From a virus, in IMG/VR virus record IMGVR_UViG_3300049053_000026, positions 1 through 31,744 of that record: a DNA stretch of 31,744 nucleotides. The stretch is one strand, 5' to 3'. Of the stretch, positions 19,680-27,716 are shown in pieces (the first letter of the stretch is position 1; every line of letters begins with the position of its first letter). The position numbers and the translations under genes are program-made. Below the pieces are notes generated by a model. That model ran no database searches and was not told where the DNA came from. It worked only from the letters and a program-made list of their open reading frames with translations.

Positions 19680-21863
19680 CTAGCTGCCGAAGGTGTCTTG
19701 CACGTCGCCGCCGCCGTCGACCGCGACGATGTGCCGGATCAGCTTCTTCACCGCCTCGGGGCCGTCAACGACCAGGCGCACGGTGACCTGCGCGCCGCCG
19801 GCCGGGGAGGCCATGAGCGGCCTGGTGCCCGCGGTGAGCGTCCCGGATGGTCGCATCTGCTCGGGGTCGACCAGCTTGCCGAGGGCTCTGTTCATGGCGG
19901 GCGCTTCTTCCTCGGCGCCTTGGAGGATGCCGGGCGGGATCCAGCGGCCTACGACGTCTGCCATGACCTTGGAGGGGCTACCGATGCCGAGCGCGTCGGC
20001 AACCGGGCCCGGCAGCATGTCCTTGGCGAAGCCGGACACCTTGTCCCACAGCCAGCCGCCCATGGATTTGATGCCGTTCCACAGGCCGCGGATGACGTCC
20101 TGGCCCTGGCTCCACAGCAGGCTGCCCAGATTCCCGACCGCACTGCCGATCCGACGGGGCAGGCCCCTCATCCAGTCGACGAGCCCGAGCGCCTGGCGCA
20201 CGGCCGCGTCCTTCATGTTGCGGAACCAGCCGGCCACCCAACCGGGAATCTGGGCGAGCCAGCCTACAGCGTCCAGCACGTAGCCGACGGCGGCCTGGAT
20301 CTTCTGCCAGACCCAGTTCCAGATGGCGCCGGTCCACTCCTTCACGGTGTCCCAGTTCGCGATGATCAGCGCGACCAGGCCGATGATGGTGGCGATGACC
20401 CAGCCGACCGGCCCCATAGCGATCAGCCACTGTGCGGCCATGACCGCCGCCCACGCGACGGCCTTTACGGCCATGAGCAGGAACTGCGCGGTGGACACGA
20501 GGGCGGCGCGGACGACGGCGGCGATCCACGTGCCGATCGAGACCAGTGCGGATCCCGTCCAGGCGGCCGCGGTGGTCAGCGCGGAAGTCACGGCCCCGGC
20601 GGCGATGCGCAGGTAGGCCATGAGACCGATGCCCATCATGCGCAGCCAGTTGCCGATGACGCCCCACGCGGACGCGCTGATGATGGCGTTGGCCCCGGCA
20701 ACGATGGAGGCGATGGCCGTATAGGCCATCATGGCGCTCTTGACGATCAGCACGGTGACGGCGAGGCCCGACAGCACGTAGGCGAGCGGCTCGAACACCG
20801 CCTGGTTCTCGGTGGCGAACTGGATGAACGTGCCGGAGACTTCGGACAGCTTCTGCACGGCCTGTCGCTTGAAGGACTCCAGCGCCGATGCCGGGTTGTC
20901 GCCCACGGTCTTGACGAGCTTGTCTGTGGATCCGGCGGCTTTGTCGATGCCGGTGGCTGCCGCGGCGCCAGCCGGGTCGAGGGCGAACAGCGCGTCACCC
21001 ATGACGGTGCCTGGGTCACCGAACAGGGCGGTGGCCGCGTTCAGCTTGACCGTCTCGTCCTTGGTTCCGCGCAGGGCGTCCAGGGTCATCTGGAGGGCTT
21101 CCTGCCCGGACTTGCCGCCTTGGCCGATCTTCGCGGCCATCTCGTCGGCGTCCAGCCCGATCGACTTGAAGGCGTCCTGGACGGTGGTGCTGCTGGACAG
21201 GGTGAGTTCGCCGAACTGGCCGATGGCGTCGGCGATCTGGTCGGCGTCGCGGGCGCCCGCTTCCAGGCCCTGAGCGAGCAGGGCAGTGGCGGTCTGCCCG
21301 TCCAATCCGATGCGGCGGAACTGCGTCGAGTACTCGTTGATCGTGTCGAGGAAGTCGTCGCTCTTGTTCGCTGCGGACTGGAATCCGGCGGTCAGGATGT
21401 CGAACGCCTCGGTGGCGTCGTCCGCCAGGCCGGTACGGATCAGCTGCCCCACGGCGGCGGTGGTCGGGCCGACCTCCTGGTCGAACGTCTCGGCCAGCGC
21501 GAGGGCCTTGGTGGTGACGCCCTCCAGTCCGCCCTCGACTTCGCTGACGTCGCCGATGTTGTTGTAGACGCCGCGGATGGCTTCGTTGACGGTCTGGACG
21601 GAGTCGCCCCATGCCTCGCCGTACACCTTGGCGCTCACCTTGGACAGCTCGGCCGCCTCGGCCGGGCCGACCCCGAGCTGCGCGGCGAGCTTGGAGTTAG
21701 CGGCCTCCATGTCCAGGTTCGCGGCGACACCGACGCCGAGCGCCGCGGCGACGCCGGCGCCGATGCCCGCGGCCGCGGTCTCGAAGTTCTGCTGTGCGGA
21801 GGACAGCCCCTGCTCGGTGTTGTCCCTCGCGACGAGGTTGAACACCAGCGACGTATCGCTCAC
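19680..21863 (-). CDS. Tape measure protein (727 aa)
   Basis: Sets tail length and probably passes DNA into the cell. Residues 1-330 are helical with Gly/Ala-rich segments (AAAGIGAGVAAALGVGVAAN), an Asp/Glu/Thr-rich TMP core and the typical FDILTAGFQSAANKSDDF element. Residues about 350-520 contain several hydrophobic helices (YVLSGLAVTVLIVKSAMMAY, GPVGWVIATIIGLVALIIAN), followed by Trp-rich repeats (WTGAIWNWVWQKIQ, LWNGIKSMGGWLWDKV) and the SPSKVM...G..IPPGILQG signature of phage tape measures. At about 0.15 nm per residue the tail would be near 110 nm, a rule-of-thumb estimate. GTG at 21863-21861 follows GGGGGT. It directly follows the frameshifted chaperone gene. Confidence 0.9.
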   Translation of the reverse strand: MSDTSLVFNLVARDNTEQGLSSAQQNFETAAAGIGAGVAAALGVGVAANLDMEAANSKLAAQLGVGPAEAAELSKVSAKVYGEAWGDSVQTVNEAIRGVYNNIGDVSEVEGGLEGVTTKALALAETFDQEVGPTTAAVGQLIRTGLADDATEAFDILTAGFQSAANKSDDFLDTINEYSTQFRRIGLDGQTATALLAQGLEAGARDADQIADAIGQFGELTLSSSTTVQDAFKSIGLDADEMAAKIGQGGKSGQEALQMTLDALRGTKDETVKLNAATALFGDPGTVMGDALFALDPAGAAAATGIDKAAGSTDKLVKTVGDNPASALESFKRQAVQKLSEVSGTFIQFATENQAVFEPLAYVLSGLAVTVLIVKSAMMAYTAIASIVAGANAIISASAWGVIGNWLRMMGIGLMAYLRIAAGAVTSALTTAAAWTGSALVSIGTWIAAVVRAALVSTAQFLLMAVKAVAWAAVMAAQWLIAMGPVGWVIATIIGLVALIIANWDTVKEWTGAIWNWVWQKIQAAVGYVLDAVGWLAQIPGWVAGWFRNMKDAAVRQALGLVDWMRGLPRRIGSAVGNLGSLLWSQGQDVIRGLWNGIKSMGGWLWDKVSGFAKDMLPGPVADALGIGSPSKVMADVVGRWIPPGILQGAEEEAPAMNRALGKLVDPEQMRPSGTLTAGTRPLMASPAGGAQVTVRLVVDGPEAVKKLIRHIVAVDGGGDVQDTFGS

Positions 21864-21884
21864 AGCACCCCCTTGGTCAGGGGG

Positions 21885-22450
21885 TCAGCGCCCCGCGTTT
21901 TTCAGCCGCTCGTTGGCCTTCTCCTGCGCTTCCGCATAGGCGTCGAGCCAGGCGAGGATCCGGTCTTCCTGCTCGACCGTCATCAGGTCCCACTCCCAGG
22001 GCCGGATGTGCAGCAGGTGCGCGGCGTCGCCCAGCCGCTTCAGCCGGCGACTGGCAGCTCCGCTTTTCCCTCGTCGTCCGGGTCCTCGTAGGCCTCGGCG
22101 ATCTGCTCGTCGAGCTTGCCCAGGACAGCTGCCGCCTTCTCTCCCGAGACCGTCTCGGAGACCTCGGCGCGGATCATCAGCAGCTCGCCCTTGGAGTACT
22201 CGAGGGTGAGCTCGTCCCACGCGAAGTCGACGTCCTCGAATCGGGTCGTGGGGTGCTCCCGCTTGAGGTAGACGAACAGCAGGGCACGCCGGCACAGGCT
22301 GTTGCCCGCCACGACGTCCTTGGTGAACTCGCTGTAGTTGCGGTCGGTGAGCCGCTCCAGCTTCTCCCGCTCGGCGCTCATGAGCTTCTTGGGCTGGTAC
22401 TTCCAGCGCCGGGGCTCTTCGCTGCCTTCCGGCTTGTAGACCAGGTACAC
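21885..22450 (-). CDS. Frameshifted tail assembly chaperone, gpGT-like (188 aa)
   Basis: Read as 22450-22064, then from 22064 again down to 21885. The -1 shift on G GGA AAA replaces the last seven residues with a 59-residue extension (SGAASRRLKRLGDAAHLLHI, then RPWEWDLMTVEQEDRILAWL) ending KNAGR. The extension frame lacks a good start of its own, and its RPWEWD...E motif is typical of the downstream chaperone ORF of long-tailed phages. The minor GT-like product is thought to link tape measure and tube protein. It ends 22 nt before the tape measure start. Confidence 0.8.
22040..22450 (-). CDS. Tail assembly chaperone, gpG-like (136 aa)
   Basis: Short helical, charged protein (KYQPKKLMSAEREKLERLTD, TKDVVAGNSLCRRALLFVYL, SKGELLMIRAEVSETVSGEK) in the position of lambda gpG, directly before the tape measure. 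It probably coats the tape measure and recruits tail tube subunits. ATG at 22450-22448. Near its 3' end the slippery heptamer GGGAAAA (22070-22064) allows a -1 shift into an overlapping frame. Without the shift it ends in AELPVAG. This is the common product. Confidence 0.85.
   Translation of the reverse strand: MYLVYKPEGSEEPRRWKYQPKKLMSAEREKLERLTDRNYSEFTKDVVAGNSLCRRALLFVYLKREHPTTRFEDVDFAWDELTLEYSKGELLMIRAEVSETVSGEKAAAVLGKLDEQIAEAYEDPDDEGKAELPVAG
22064..22070 (-). other. -1 ribosomal frameshift site GGGAAAA
   Basis: On the minus strand the reading frame is GAG GGA AAA GCG, so the heptamer G GGA AAA fits the X XXY YYZ rule exactly. Shifting back one base joins two open frames of the tail chaperone region. 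Lambda uses GGGAAAG at the same place. No U/A-rich competitor is present nearby. Confidence 0.8.
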
Positions 22451-22463
22451 GCGTCCTCGCTTC

Positions 22464-22976
22464 CTATTCGGCCCGGTTCGCTATGCGCCTGGCCATGTCT
22501 TCCATCGCCTGCTCGACGGCTTCCTTGTAGCGGCCCTCACGGCCCTTGAAGGCGTCATCGAACCAATCGATCTTTCCGGTCTGGGTGACCCACCGCTCGC
22601 GGTCGCCCCACACCGGGTGCCGCCATCCGCCCGCCCTGTTCGTGCGCTTGGGCGCGTTGGGGAAGCCGCGGACGTTCTTCGTTTTGAAGGCTTTCACCCG
22701 GGCCCCGGACCAGCGGCCACCCAACTTGACCTCGGGCCGGATCTTCCGGGCGATGCTCGTGCGCAATGCGGGCGCCGTCGGCATGAGGCCAGACGTCGGC
22801 ATGGCCATGATGCTGTTCTTGGCCTCGGTGGCCCCGGGCTTCAGAGCCTCGCGCATGTTCTTCGCGAGGTCCTTCCGCAGCTCCTTGCTGTCCGTCTCGG
22901 CGCGGATCGCCCGCACCAGGGCGGCCAGGCCCTCATGCGTCTCCACACCGAGCGCGAACGGTGGCCCGTCGGCCAT
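22464..22976 (-). CDS. HK97 gp10-like head-tail/tail protein (170 aa)
   Basis: ATG at 22976-22974 overlaps the upstream stop by one base (TGATG). The pattern of an N-terminal helical half (LAALVRAIRAETDSKELRKD, LAKNMREALKPGATEAKNSI), then a basic segment rich in Gly, Arg and aromatic residues (LGGRWSGARVKAFKTKNVRG) and a closing helix (KEAVEQAMEDMARRIANRAE) is that of the HK97 gp10 family, which helps finish the tail or the head-tail joint. Here it lies after the tail tube genes, a little later than in HK97. Medium certainty. Confidence 0.65.
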   Translation of the reverse strand: MADGPPFALGVETHEGLAALVRAIRAETDSKELRKDLAKNMREALKPGATEAKNSIMAMPTSGLMPTAPALRTSIARKIRPEVKLGGRWSGARVKAFKTKNVRGFPNAPKRTNRAGGWRHPVWGDRERWVTQTGKIDWFDDAFKGREGRYKEAVEQAMEDMARRIANRAE

Positions 22977-23386
22977 CAGGACGTGGCGCGGGAGACGGCC
23001 CCCGAGGTGGGGTAGGTGACGGACACCGTGGCCTCGTCGCCGAGCGACCCGGTGATCGGGTTCCAGGACTTGATCAGCAGGTTGCCGGTGTACTTCGGGT
23101 TGCTGGCGGAGACGGCCCCTTGGTCGGCGCGCACCTCGAACGGCACGACGGTGCCCAGCAGCGGCCACATGATCGAGTCGAGTTCGGTGTCAGCGAAGTC
23201 CTGCAGGAACTCGATGCCGAGCTCGCCGCTCTTGAGGCCACCGAGGACTTCCTTCCAGCCCAAGCTGGCGTAGTTCGTGACGTCCTTCTCCTCCACCTCG
23301 ACTGCGATCTCGGCCTTCTTGGTGAACTCGTGCAGGACGTTCGCGTTGATCGACAGGTACTCAGCGAGCAGGACCATCTTGGGCAC
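22976..23386 (-). CDS. Short tail-tube-like protein, paralogue of the next gene upstream (136 aa)
   Basis: GTG at 23386-23384 follows GGGGG at good spacing. The segment EEKDVTNYASLGWKEVLGGL, then KSGELGIE, matches EEKDATNYGSEGWKEVMGGL, then ASAEISGE, of the upstream protein at 19 of 28 positions. The rest is beta-rich (VVPFEVRADQGAVSASNPKY, GNLLIKSWNPITGSLGDEAT), as in tail tube subunits. It ends with VTYPTSGAVSRATS. It could be a second tube, tube-end or collar protein. The duplication is visible in sequence; the separate roles are not. Confidence 0.7.
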   Translation of the reverse strand: MPKMVLLAEYLSINANVLHEFTKKAEIAVEVEEKDVTNYASLGWKEVLGGLKSGELGIEFLQDFADTELDSIMWPLLGTVVPFEVRADQGAVSASNPKYTGNLLIKSWNPITGSLGDEATVSVTYPTSGAVSRATS

Positions 23387-23448
23387 GGCGGGCCCCCTTT
23401 CAGGACAAGACGCGGGGCCCGCTGTCGGGCCGGTCTGGGTGGGTGCTG

Positions 23449-24186
23449 TTACTGGATGCCGAGCGTGGCGGCGAACATGAACGACGGCGTGGTCCCGGTG
23501 ACCGTCCAGGCGACGCGCCACCAGGTATCGGTGATGGCGCTGCCGTCCGTGCGCAGGGCCTGCCCGCCGGCAGCGGTGGCGGCCGCGAACGTGAGCCTCG
23601 TCGTGGGCGCGGCGAACGTGTTGTCGGCGCTGGATTCGACGCGCGCCGTCAACGAGGGCGTGGTGCCGGACACCGACAGCACATGCAGCGCCGCATACAG
23701 CCGCGCGCCGGCGGCCACGGCTCCGACCTCAAGCCCGGTGCCGGTTCCGGTGGCGGTGCGGGCAGTACCGGGCGGGTGGGCGAACTGCCCGCGCACCAGG
23801 GGCCAGCTGCCCTTCGCGGTTCCTGCCCAAGGAGCGATCTCGCCGACGGTGTCCAGCAGGGTGTAGGTGGAGCGCAAGGCGCTGGTGAAGTAGGCCAGGC
23901 TGCCCACGGCAGCGCTGTTGTTCGCGCTGATCGACCAAGGGCCGACGCCGCCGAGCTGGGACCAGGATCCATCGTCGACCTTGCTCGGATCGCCCGCTTC
24001 CCACTGCCCCTCGCCGGAGATCTCGGCGGACGCGAGCCCGCCCATGACCTCCTTCCAGCCCTCGGAGCCGTAGTTCGTGGCGTCCTTCTCCTCGGCCTCA
24101 CTGGACAACTCGATCTTGTTGGAGTTGCCGGTGAGGTCGACGGCCACCGCGAAGCACCGCACGTTGGTGAGGATCGTCTTACTCAT
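23449..24186 (-). CDS. Major tail (tube) protein candidate (245 aa)
   Basis: ATG at 24186-24184 follows GGGGGAC. The N-terminal 110 residues (FAVAVDLTGNSNKIELSSEA, EEKDATNYGSEGWKEVMGGL) carry the tube-type fold also seen in the shorter downstream paralogue. The C-terminal 130 residues are a Thr/Ala/Gly-rich beta domain (GLEVGAVAAGARLYAALHVL, TRLTFAAATAAGGQALRTDG) that may be an outward-facing Ig-like or carbohydrate-binding decoration. Its position after the connector genes and before the chaperones fits the tube subunit. The 8-nt overlap with the preceding small gene suggests coupled translation. Confidence 0.7.
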   Translation of the reverse strand: MSKTILTNVRCFAVAVDLTGNSNKIELSSEAEEKDATNYGSEGWKEVMGGLASAEISGEGQWEAGDPSKVDDGSWSQLGGVGPWSISANNSAAVGSLAYFTSALRSTYTLLDTVGEIAPWAGTAKGSWPLVRGQFAHPPGTARTATGTGTGLEVGAVAAGARLYAALHVLSVSGTTPSLTARVESSADNTFAAPTTRLTFAAATAAGGQALRTDGSAITDTWWRVAWTVTGTTPSFMFAATLGIQ

Positions 24187-24376
24187 CGCCGTCCCCCTTC
24201 ACCCGGCTCTTGCGGCTGGTCTTGCGGGGAGGGTCGACGACTTCCTCGGCAACGCCGGAGGCGACGAGGTGCGCGGCCTGCGCCGTCGGCAAGTCGATCT
24301 CGTCTCCCACGGCCGGCCACGGCTGGCCACACAGCAGCGCGCCCTGCGGGGCCGCTTGGAGAATGCGCAGTTTCAT
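24179..24376 (-). CDS. Small basic head-tail region protein (65 aa)
   Basis: ATG at 24376-24374 overlaps the preceding stop (TGATG). The sequence KLRILQAAPQGALLCGQPWP, then AVGDEIDLPTAQAAHLVASG, looks like the short SH3-like or Mu gp-type accessory found beside tail genes. It ends with a basic tail (DPPRKTSRKSRVKGD). Its frame upstream of the ATG is a shadow. Function in connector or tail assembly is inferred from position only. Confidence 0.6.
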   Translation of the reverse strand: MKLRILQAAPQGALLCGQPWPAVGDEIDLPTAQAAHLVASGVAEEVVDPPRKTSRKSRVKGDGDE

Positions 24377-24825
24377 CAGGTGCTCCCGTCTCCGATGACC
24401 TTGAGGGCGAGCTCGGCGCCTACGTAGCTGGCGCCGGCGTGCTCGTACCAGCGGTACGCCTGCACGCGCTGCAGGTGCAGGTCGTCGGCCAGGCCCCCGA
24501 GGGCCAGCTCTCCGGGCGCGCCGCGGGCGGCCTCGATGGCGGCCTTCAGGGAGGCCGGGCCCGCCCCGGACAGCAGCGCGTCCAGGATGCGCTGTGCGGA
24601 CCGGTCGTCGGCGCGGCCGGCCAGCACGCGGCAGGTGAACAGCAGCTCGTCGAGCTTGCGGCCCATGGTGCGGTCGTAGTTGACCTCGACCTCGGCGACG
24701 AAGAAGCAGGGGGCCACAACCGCGTCGGGGACGTAGCCGGTGCACACCAGTTTGCCGATGCCAGTGGGGAGCTCGACCGCGCGGGCGGCGTCCGCGATGG
24801 CGTCGCGTACCTGGGAGATCTGCAC
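24376..24825 (-). CDS. Tail terminator or completion protein candidate (149 aa)
   Basis: GTG at 24825-24823 follows GGGGGCGG. The arrangement VRDAIADAARAVELPTGIGK, then VVAPCFFVAEVEVNYDRTMG, LDELLFTCRVLAGRADDRSA and QRILDALLSGAGPASLKAAI is the alpha/beta build of lambda gpU-like tail terminators: a first helix, strands with an aromatic patch, and a helix with SA...LD. It lies between the head-tail adaptor and the tube genes, the expected place. The family is not certain. Confidence 0.65.
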   Translation of the reverse strand: MQISQVRDAIADAARAVELPTGIGKLVCTGYVPDAVVAPCFFVAEVEVNYDRTMGRKLDELLFTCRVLAGRADDRSAQRILDALLSGAGPASLKAAIEAARGAPGELALGGLADDLHLQRVQAYRWYEHAGASYVGAELALKVIGDGST

Positions 24826-24836
24826 AGCCCGCCCCC

Positions 24837-25430
24837 TTATCCGAAGCCGGGAAGGATGTACGGCTCGATCAGCGCCCACACGTCCGGGTCCCGGCGGGAC
24901 AAGTTGCGCACGCCCCACTCGGCGGAGCCGATGATGCCTTCCGGGGAGTCCTTCCGCTTGTACAGGCGGGAGGCCTGGATGTACGACGCCTCGGTAATGT
25001 CTTCCGGCTCAGCCGGATAGCCCCACCGGGTAGTGATCCGCACGCGCGAGTTATACGTGCCCCAGCCTCCCGACCGCAGCAGGCCGGTGATGGGCTCGCC
25101 GTCGGCGAGGGCGTTGTCCGGCTGTGTCTCGTACCCGGCGATGACCGTCCAGGACGAGGCGCCGCCGACTTCCACCACCAGGTCGTCGATGTTGCCGATG
25201 TCGTCGACCAGGAGCAGGTCGCCGTCGGCCTCGCACACGACCCGGCCAGCGAGGCGGTACACACGAGGGGTGGCGGTGTCGTCCAGCCAGAACCGGCGCC
25301 CGGTCGCCTTGTCGATGACACGCGACGAGGCGGCGAGCGCCGAGTCCAGCAGCGCGTCCCGGCTGGTGTCGTCGGCCTCGATGCCCAGCCGCGTCTTCAA
25401 CGCGGCCCGGGTTCCGTACTCGTGGGCCAC
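24837..25430 (-). CDS. Head-tail adaptor, HK97 gp6-like (197 aa)
   Basis: Joins the portal to the neck. GTG at 25430-25428, 6 nt before the next upstream stop. The helical N-terminus (TRAALKTRLGIEADDTSRDA, LLDSALAASSRVIDKATGRR) followed by a beta insert (VVCEADGDLLLVDDIGNIDD, VRITTRWGYPAEPEDITEAS) and a helical end (YIQASRLYKRKDSPEGIIGS) is characteristic of gp6/gp15-like connector proteins of actinophages. Position after the capsid genes agrees. Confidence 0.75.
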   Translation of the reverse strand: MAHEYGTRAALKTRLGIEADDTSRDALLDSALAASSRVIDKATGRRFWLDDTATPRVYRLAGRVVCEADGDLLLVDDIGNIDDLVVEVGGASSWTVIAGYETQPDNALADGEPITGLLRSGGWGTYNSRVRITTRWGYPAEPEDITEASYIQASRLYKRKDSPEGIIGSAEWGVRNLSRRDPDVWALIEPYILPGFG

Positions 25431-25436
25431 CGCGCA

Positions 25437-25685
25437 TCACCCAGCCGGGGGTGCGGCCGCGGTCTTCTTCGCGGCCGTCTTCTTGGCCGGCGGCTTGCCT
25501 GCGTCGGCGGTCTGCTGCGGTGTCGAGGTGCGGCCCTTCGGCTCCTTCTCCGGCTCGCTGTCGGGCTCGTAGCCGTGGTGCCTGAGCTGCTCGTCGACCT
25601 GGTCCACCCGGTCGATCTTGCCCTGCGCCACGTAGCTTGCGCGCTCCCTCTTCAGAGCCGCGATCATGTTCTCGTCGCGTGCCAT
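25437..25685 (-). CDS. Small protein with Lys/Ala-rich tail (82 aa)
   Basis: ATG at 25685-25683 follows GAGGGA. A helical, charged N-terminus (IAALKRERASYVAQGKIDRV, DQVDEQLRHHGYEP) leads to a disordered tail with repeated PAKKTAAKKTAAAPP, resembling histone-like KKTAAK repeats. It is common in actinophages as a short protein between capsid and connector. It may bind DNA or the capsid lumen. Function unproven. Confidence 0.65.
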   Translation of the reverse strand: MARDENMIAALKRERASYVAQGKIDRVDQVDEQLRHHGYEPDSEPEKEPKGRTSTPQQTADAGKPPAKKTAAKKTAAAPPAG

Positions 25686-25700
25686 GGGGATCGTCCCTCC

Positions 25701-26084
25701 TCAGAAGACGTACAGGTCAGCGGTGTTGGTGACGTTGGTGTTGGCGGAGTACGTCAGCCGCAGGTACCGCCACGGCTGGTTCGGCCGCAGGATCTTCAGC
25801 GTGGTGCCCGCGGCCGTGAGGTCGAACGTGGCGACAGCCCCCGTGTCCGGGGTAGCCGGGTCCGCGTAGGAGACCGGGAACCAGTTGGCGCCGTCCGCGC
25901 TGCCCTCGATGGCGTAGGTGCACGTCGGGGTCGCGCCGACCGCCGTGGTGATGGTCAGCAGGGCCGGGCCGGTGGCGGCGCCGCGGTCGATGACGTTCGT
26001 CGACTCGCCGTCGCCGGTCTGCTCGTCCGACAGGCGGGCGCTGTTGGGGTAGCGGTCGCCGCCGAGTGCCTGAAGTGTCGGCAT
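25701..26084 (-). CDS. Beta-sandwich capsid-region protein (127 aa)
   Basis: ATG at 26084-26082 follows GGGAGG. After a short N-terminal arm (MPTLQALGGDRYPNSARLSD) the protein is a discoidin-like beta-sandwich (PALLTITTAVGATPTCTYAI, EGSADGANWFPVSYADPATP, TLKILRPNQPWRYLRLTYSA). Such folds occur as capsid decoration or head fibre proteins. It comes right after the capsid gene and its hairpin, the usual place for a decoration protein. Role inferred. Confidence 0.6.
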   Translation of the reverse strand: MPTLQALGGDRYPNSARLSDEQTGDGESTNVIDRGAATGPALLTITTAVGATPTCTYAIEGSADGANWFPVSYADPATPDTGAVATFDLTAAGTTLKILRPNQPWRYLRLTYSANTNVTNTADLYVF

Positions 26085-26118
26085 CGTGTGGACCTCCCGT
26101 CCGTTGTGCCGTGGTGGT

Positions 26119-26152
26119 CCGCGCGGCCCGGGGAGCCGGCCGGGCCGCGCGG
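26119..26152 (-). terminator. Strong hairpin just after the capsid gene
   Basis: CCGCGCGGCCCGG (26119-26131) pairs perfectly with CCGGGCCGCGCGG (26140-26152) around an 8-nt loop, 7 nt after the capsid stop. No U-run follows, and a gene with a good ribosome site comes next. It is probably a partial terminator or a 3' stabiliser that raises capsid mRNA relative to later genes. Confidence 0.6.
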
Positions 26153-26159
26153 GTGACGG

Positions 26160-27581
26160 TCAGAACGTCGGGGTGATCAGGCCGGTGCCGCCGACCTTCT
26201 GCATGCCGTTGGCGTAGCGGCCGAACGTGTACGCGAAGTAGCTGTACGCCACGAGCAGCACGCCGAGGGAGGCGGCTGCAGCCTGCTCGGCGCGGATGAA
26301 CAGCGGCGCGTTGGAGTCCTCCCACAGGTGGCACTCCGAGGACGGCACCACGTAGATCTCGTCCTCGTTGGTGCCCGCGCCGAGGTTCGTCGCGATGTTG
26401 TTGTCGACGATGACCTCCAGCCCGCAGGGCAGCACGCCGCGCGGCCCGGAGGCGTACATGCTGGACGAGTTCGCCGTGCCGGCCGCCTGCACCGGGACAC
26501 CAGTCCAGTTGATCATCGGCCAGGTCGAGGACATCTGACTGGACAGCCAGTACCAGCGGCGCGAGTGCATCACCGCGTGCGTCGGGCGGCCCATCGCCAG
26601 CAGCGCCGCCTCAACCCCGGCGGTCGCACCCAGGATCTTCGGGTACAGCTCCGCACCGGTCGGTGTGGCGTCAGTGTAGGCGTTGGCGTTCGCGACGTTG
26701 GTCAGACCGTTGGTGGCCTGGTTCAGCAGGGTGCTGTCGATCGTGGTAGCGACCCGGTTGAACAGGTCCTGCATCGTGACGTCCTCGATGCCGGTGCCGC
26801 GGTCAATCGCTTGCCGGGACACGGTCTGCTGGCCGGCTGCGGTCTGCACGTTCACCGTCAGCAGCGTGTCGTCCATGTTCGTCTCAGACACCGCCGCGTT
26901 CTCCGACGCCTGCAGGGCCGCGGACGACGACGTGGTGATCCGGGAGATGTTCACGGACATGCCGGATTCCGGCAGCGGGTGCCGGTTACAAACGTCCGCG
27001 AAAGGCCGCAGGGCCGCCGTCGCCGGCGCGTACAGCTCGGTGAGGTACTGCGGCACCGTCAGCCCGGCGAAGGCGCCCGTGCCGACCGCGCGCTGCATGT
27101 ACTCGGCGCGCTCGACGCGCTCCTCCTGCATGTGCCGGGACAGGCGGTGGGAGGCCTCGACGTCCTGGAACAGGAACTGCCTGCTGACGTCCATCAGGAA
27201 GTTCTTGCCGTAGGGGTCCTGGTCCTTGCGGTAGGTCCGCTCCTCCTGGCCGACGCGGGCGACCTGGTCGTAGGAGGGCTTGCGGGTCTGAGTCTCCCGA
27301 GACTCCTTCTGCTTCGCCTCCCGCTCCATCTCCTCGGCCTTGATCTTGTTGGCGTTCGCCAGCTTGTTCTCGATACCGGCGATGTCGTTCTTCGCCTGGT
27401 CGCGGGCGGCGAACAGCTCGGCCACGCGCTGGTCTTCCTCAGTGCTCAGGTTCGAGCGGCCGTCCTGCTGCGCCTTGTCCAGGATGAGCTGGATCTCGGC
27501 GCCGCACTTCTTCTGCCGCTTGTGCGCGGCCTCAAGCTCAACCTCGATCGCTGCGATCAGGTCGTCGATGGTTCCGGGCAT
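26160..27581 (-). CDS. HK97-fold major capsid protein with N-terminal scaffold domain (473 aa)
   Basis: Shell subunit. ATG at 27581-27579 follows GGAGGG; a longer frame is discarded. Residues about 5-115 are a long charged coiled coil (IAAIEVELEAAHKRQKKCGA, LFAARDQAKNDIAGIENKLA, KAEEMEREAKQKESRETQTR), the delta/scaffold domain that the prohead protease removes in HK97-type phages. The rest has HK97-fold traits: VPQYLTELYAPATAALRPFA, the P-domain (VQTAAGQQTVSRQAIDRG), a helical spine (MQDLFNRVATTIDSTLLNQA), and HAVMHSRRWYWLSSQM typical of the actinophage capsid family. Confidence 0.85.
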   Translation of the reverse strand: MPGTIDDLIAAIEVELEAAHKRQKKCGAEIQLILDKAQQDGRSNLSTEEDQRVAELFAARDQAKNDIAGIENKLANANKIKAEEMEREAKQKESRETQTRKPSYDQVARVGQEERTYRKDQDPYGKNFLMDVSRQFLFQDVEASHRLSRHMQEERVERAEYMQRAVGTGAFAGLTVPQYLTELYAPATAALRPFADVCNRHPLPESGMSVNISRITTSSSAALQASENAAVSETNMDDTLLTVNVQTAAGQQTVSRQAIDRGTGIEDVTMQDLFNRVATTIDSTLLNQATNGLTNVANANAYTDATPTGAELYPKILGATAGVEAALLAMGRPTHAVMHSRRWYWLSSQMSSTWPMINWTGVPVQAAGTANSSSMYASGPRGVLPCGLEVIVDNNIATNLGAGTNEDEIYVVPSSECHLWEDSNAPLFIRAEQAAAASLGVLLVAYSYFAYTFGRYANGMQKVGGTGLITPTF

Positions 27582-27716
27582 GGGAGTGTTCCCTCCGTAC
27601 AGATGGGTTGAGGTGGGTGCAGCAACAGCGGGGCCACGGCCCACCCGGGTCATCTGCCGGGCGGCACAGGGCCTGCCTCCGGGCGTCTGCCGGAAAGCGG
27701 GCTGTGTCTGGTGTGC

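Noticed and set aside
19212-22091. Very long plus-strand open frame (about 959 codons) opposite the tape measure and tail genes.
   Set aside because: Long antisense frames are expected in GC-rich DNA. Its product is low-complexity Gly/Arg/Asp/His-rich, while the minus strand encodes recognisable tail proteins with ribosome sites.
27582-27716. Possible gene or strong terminator between capsid and protease.
   Set aside because: No open frame with a ribosome site. Only short 5-bp inverted repeats (around CCCGG...CCGGG near 27645) were found, too weak to call.
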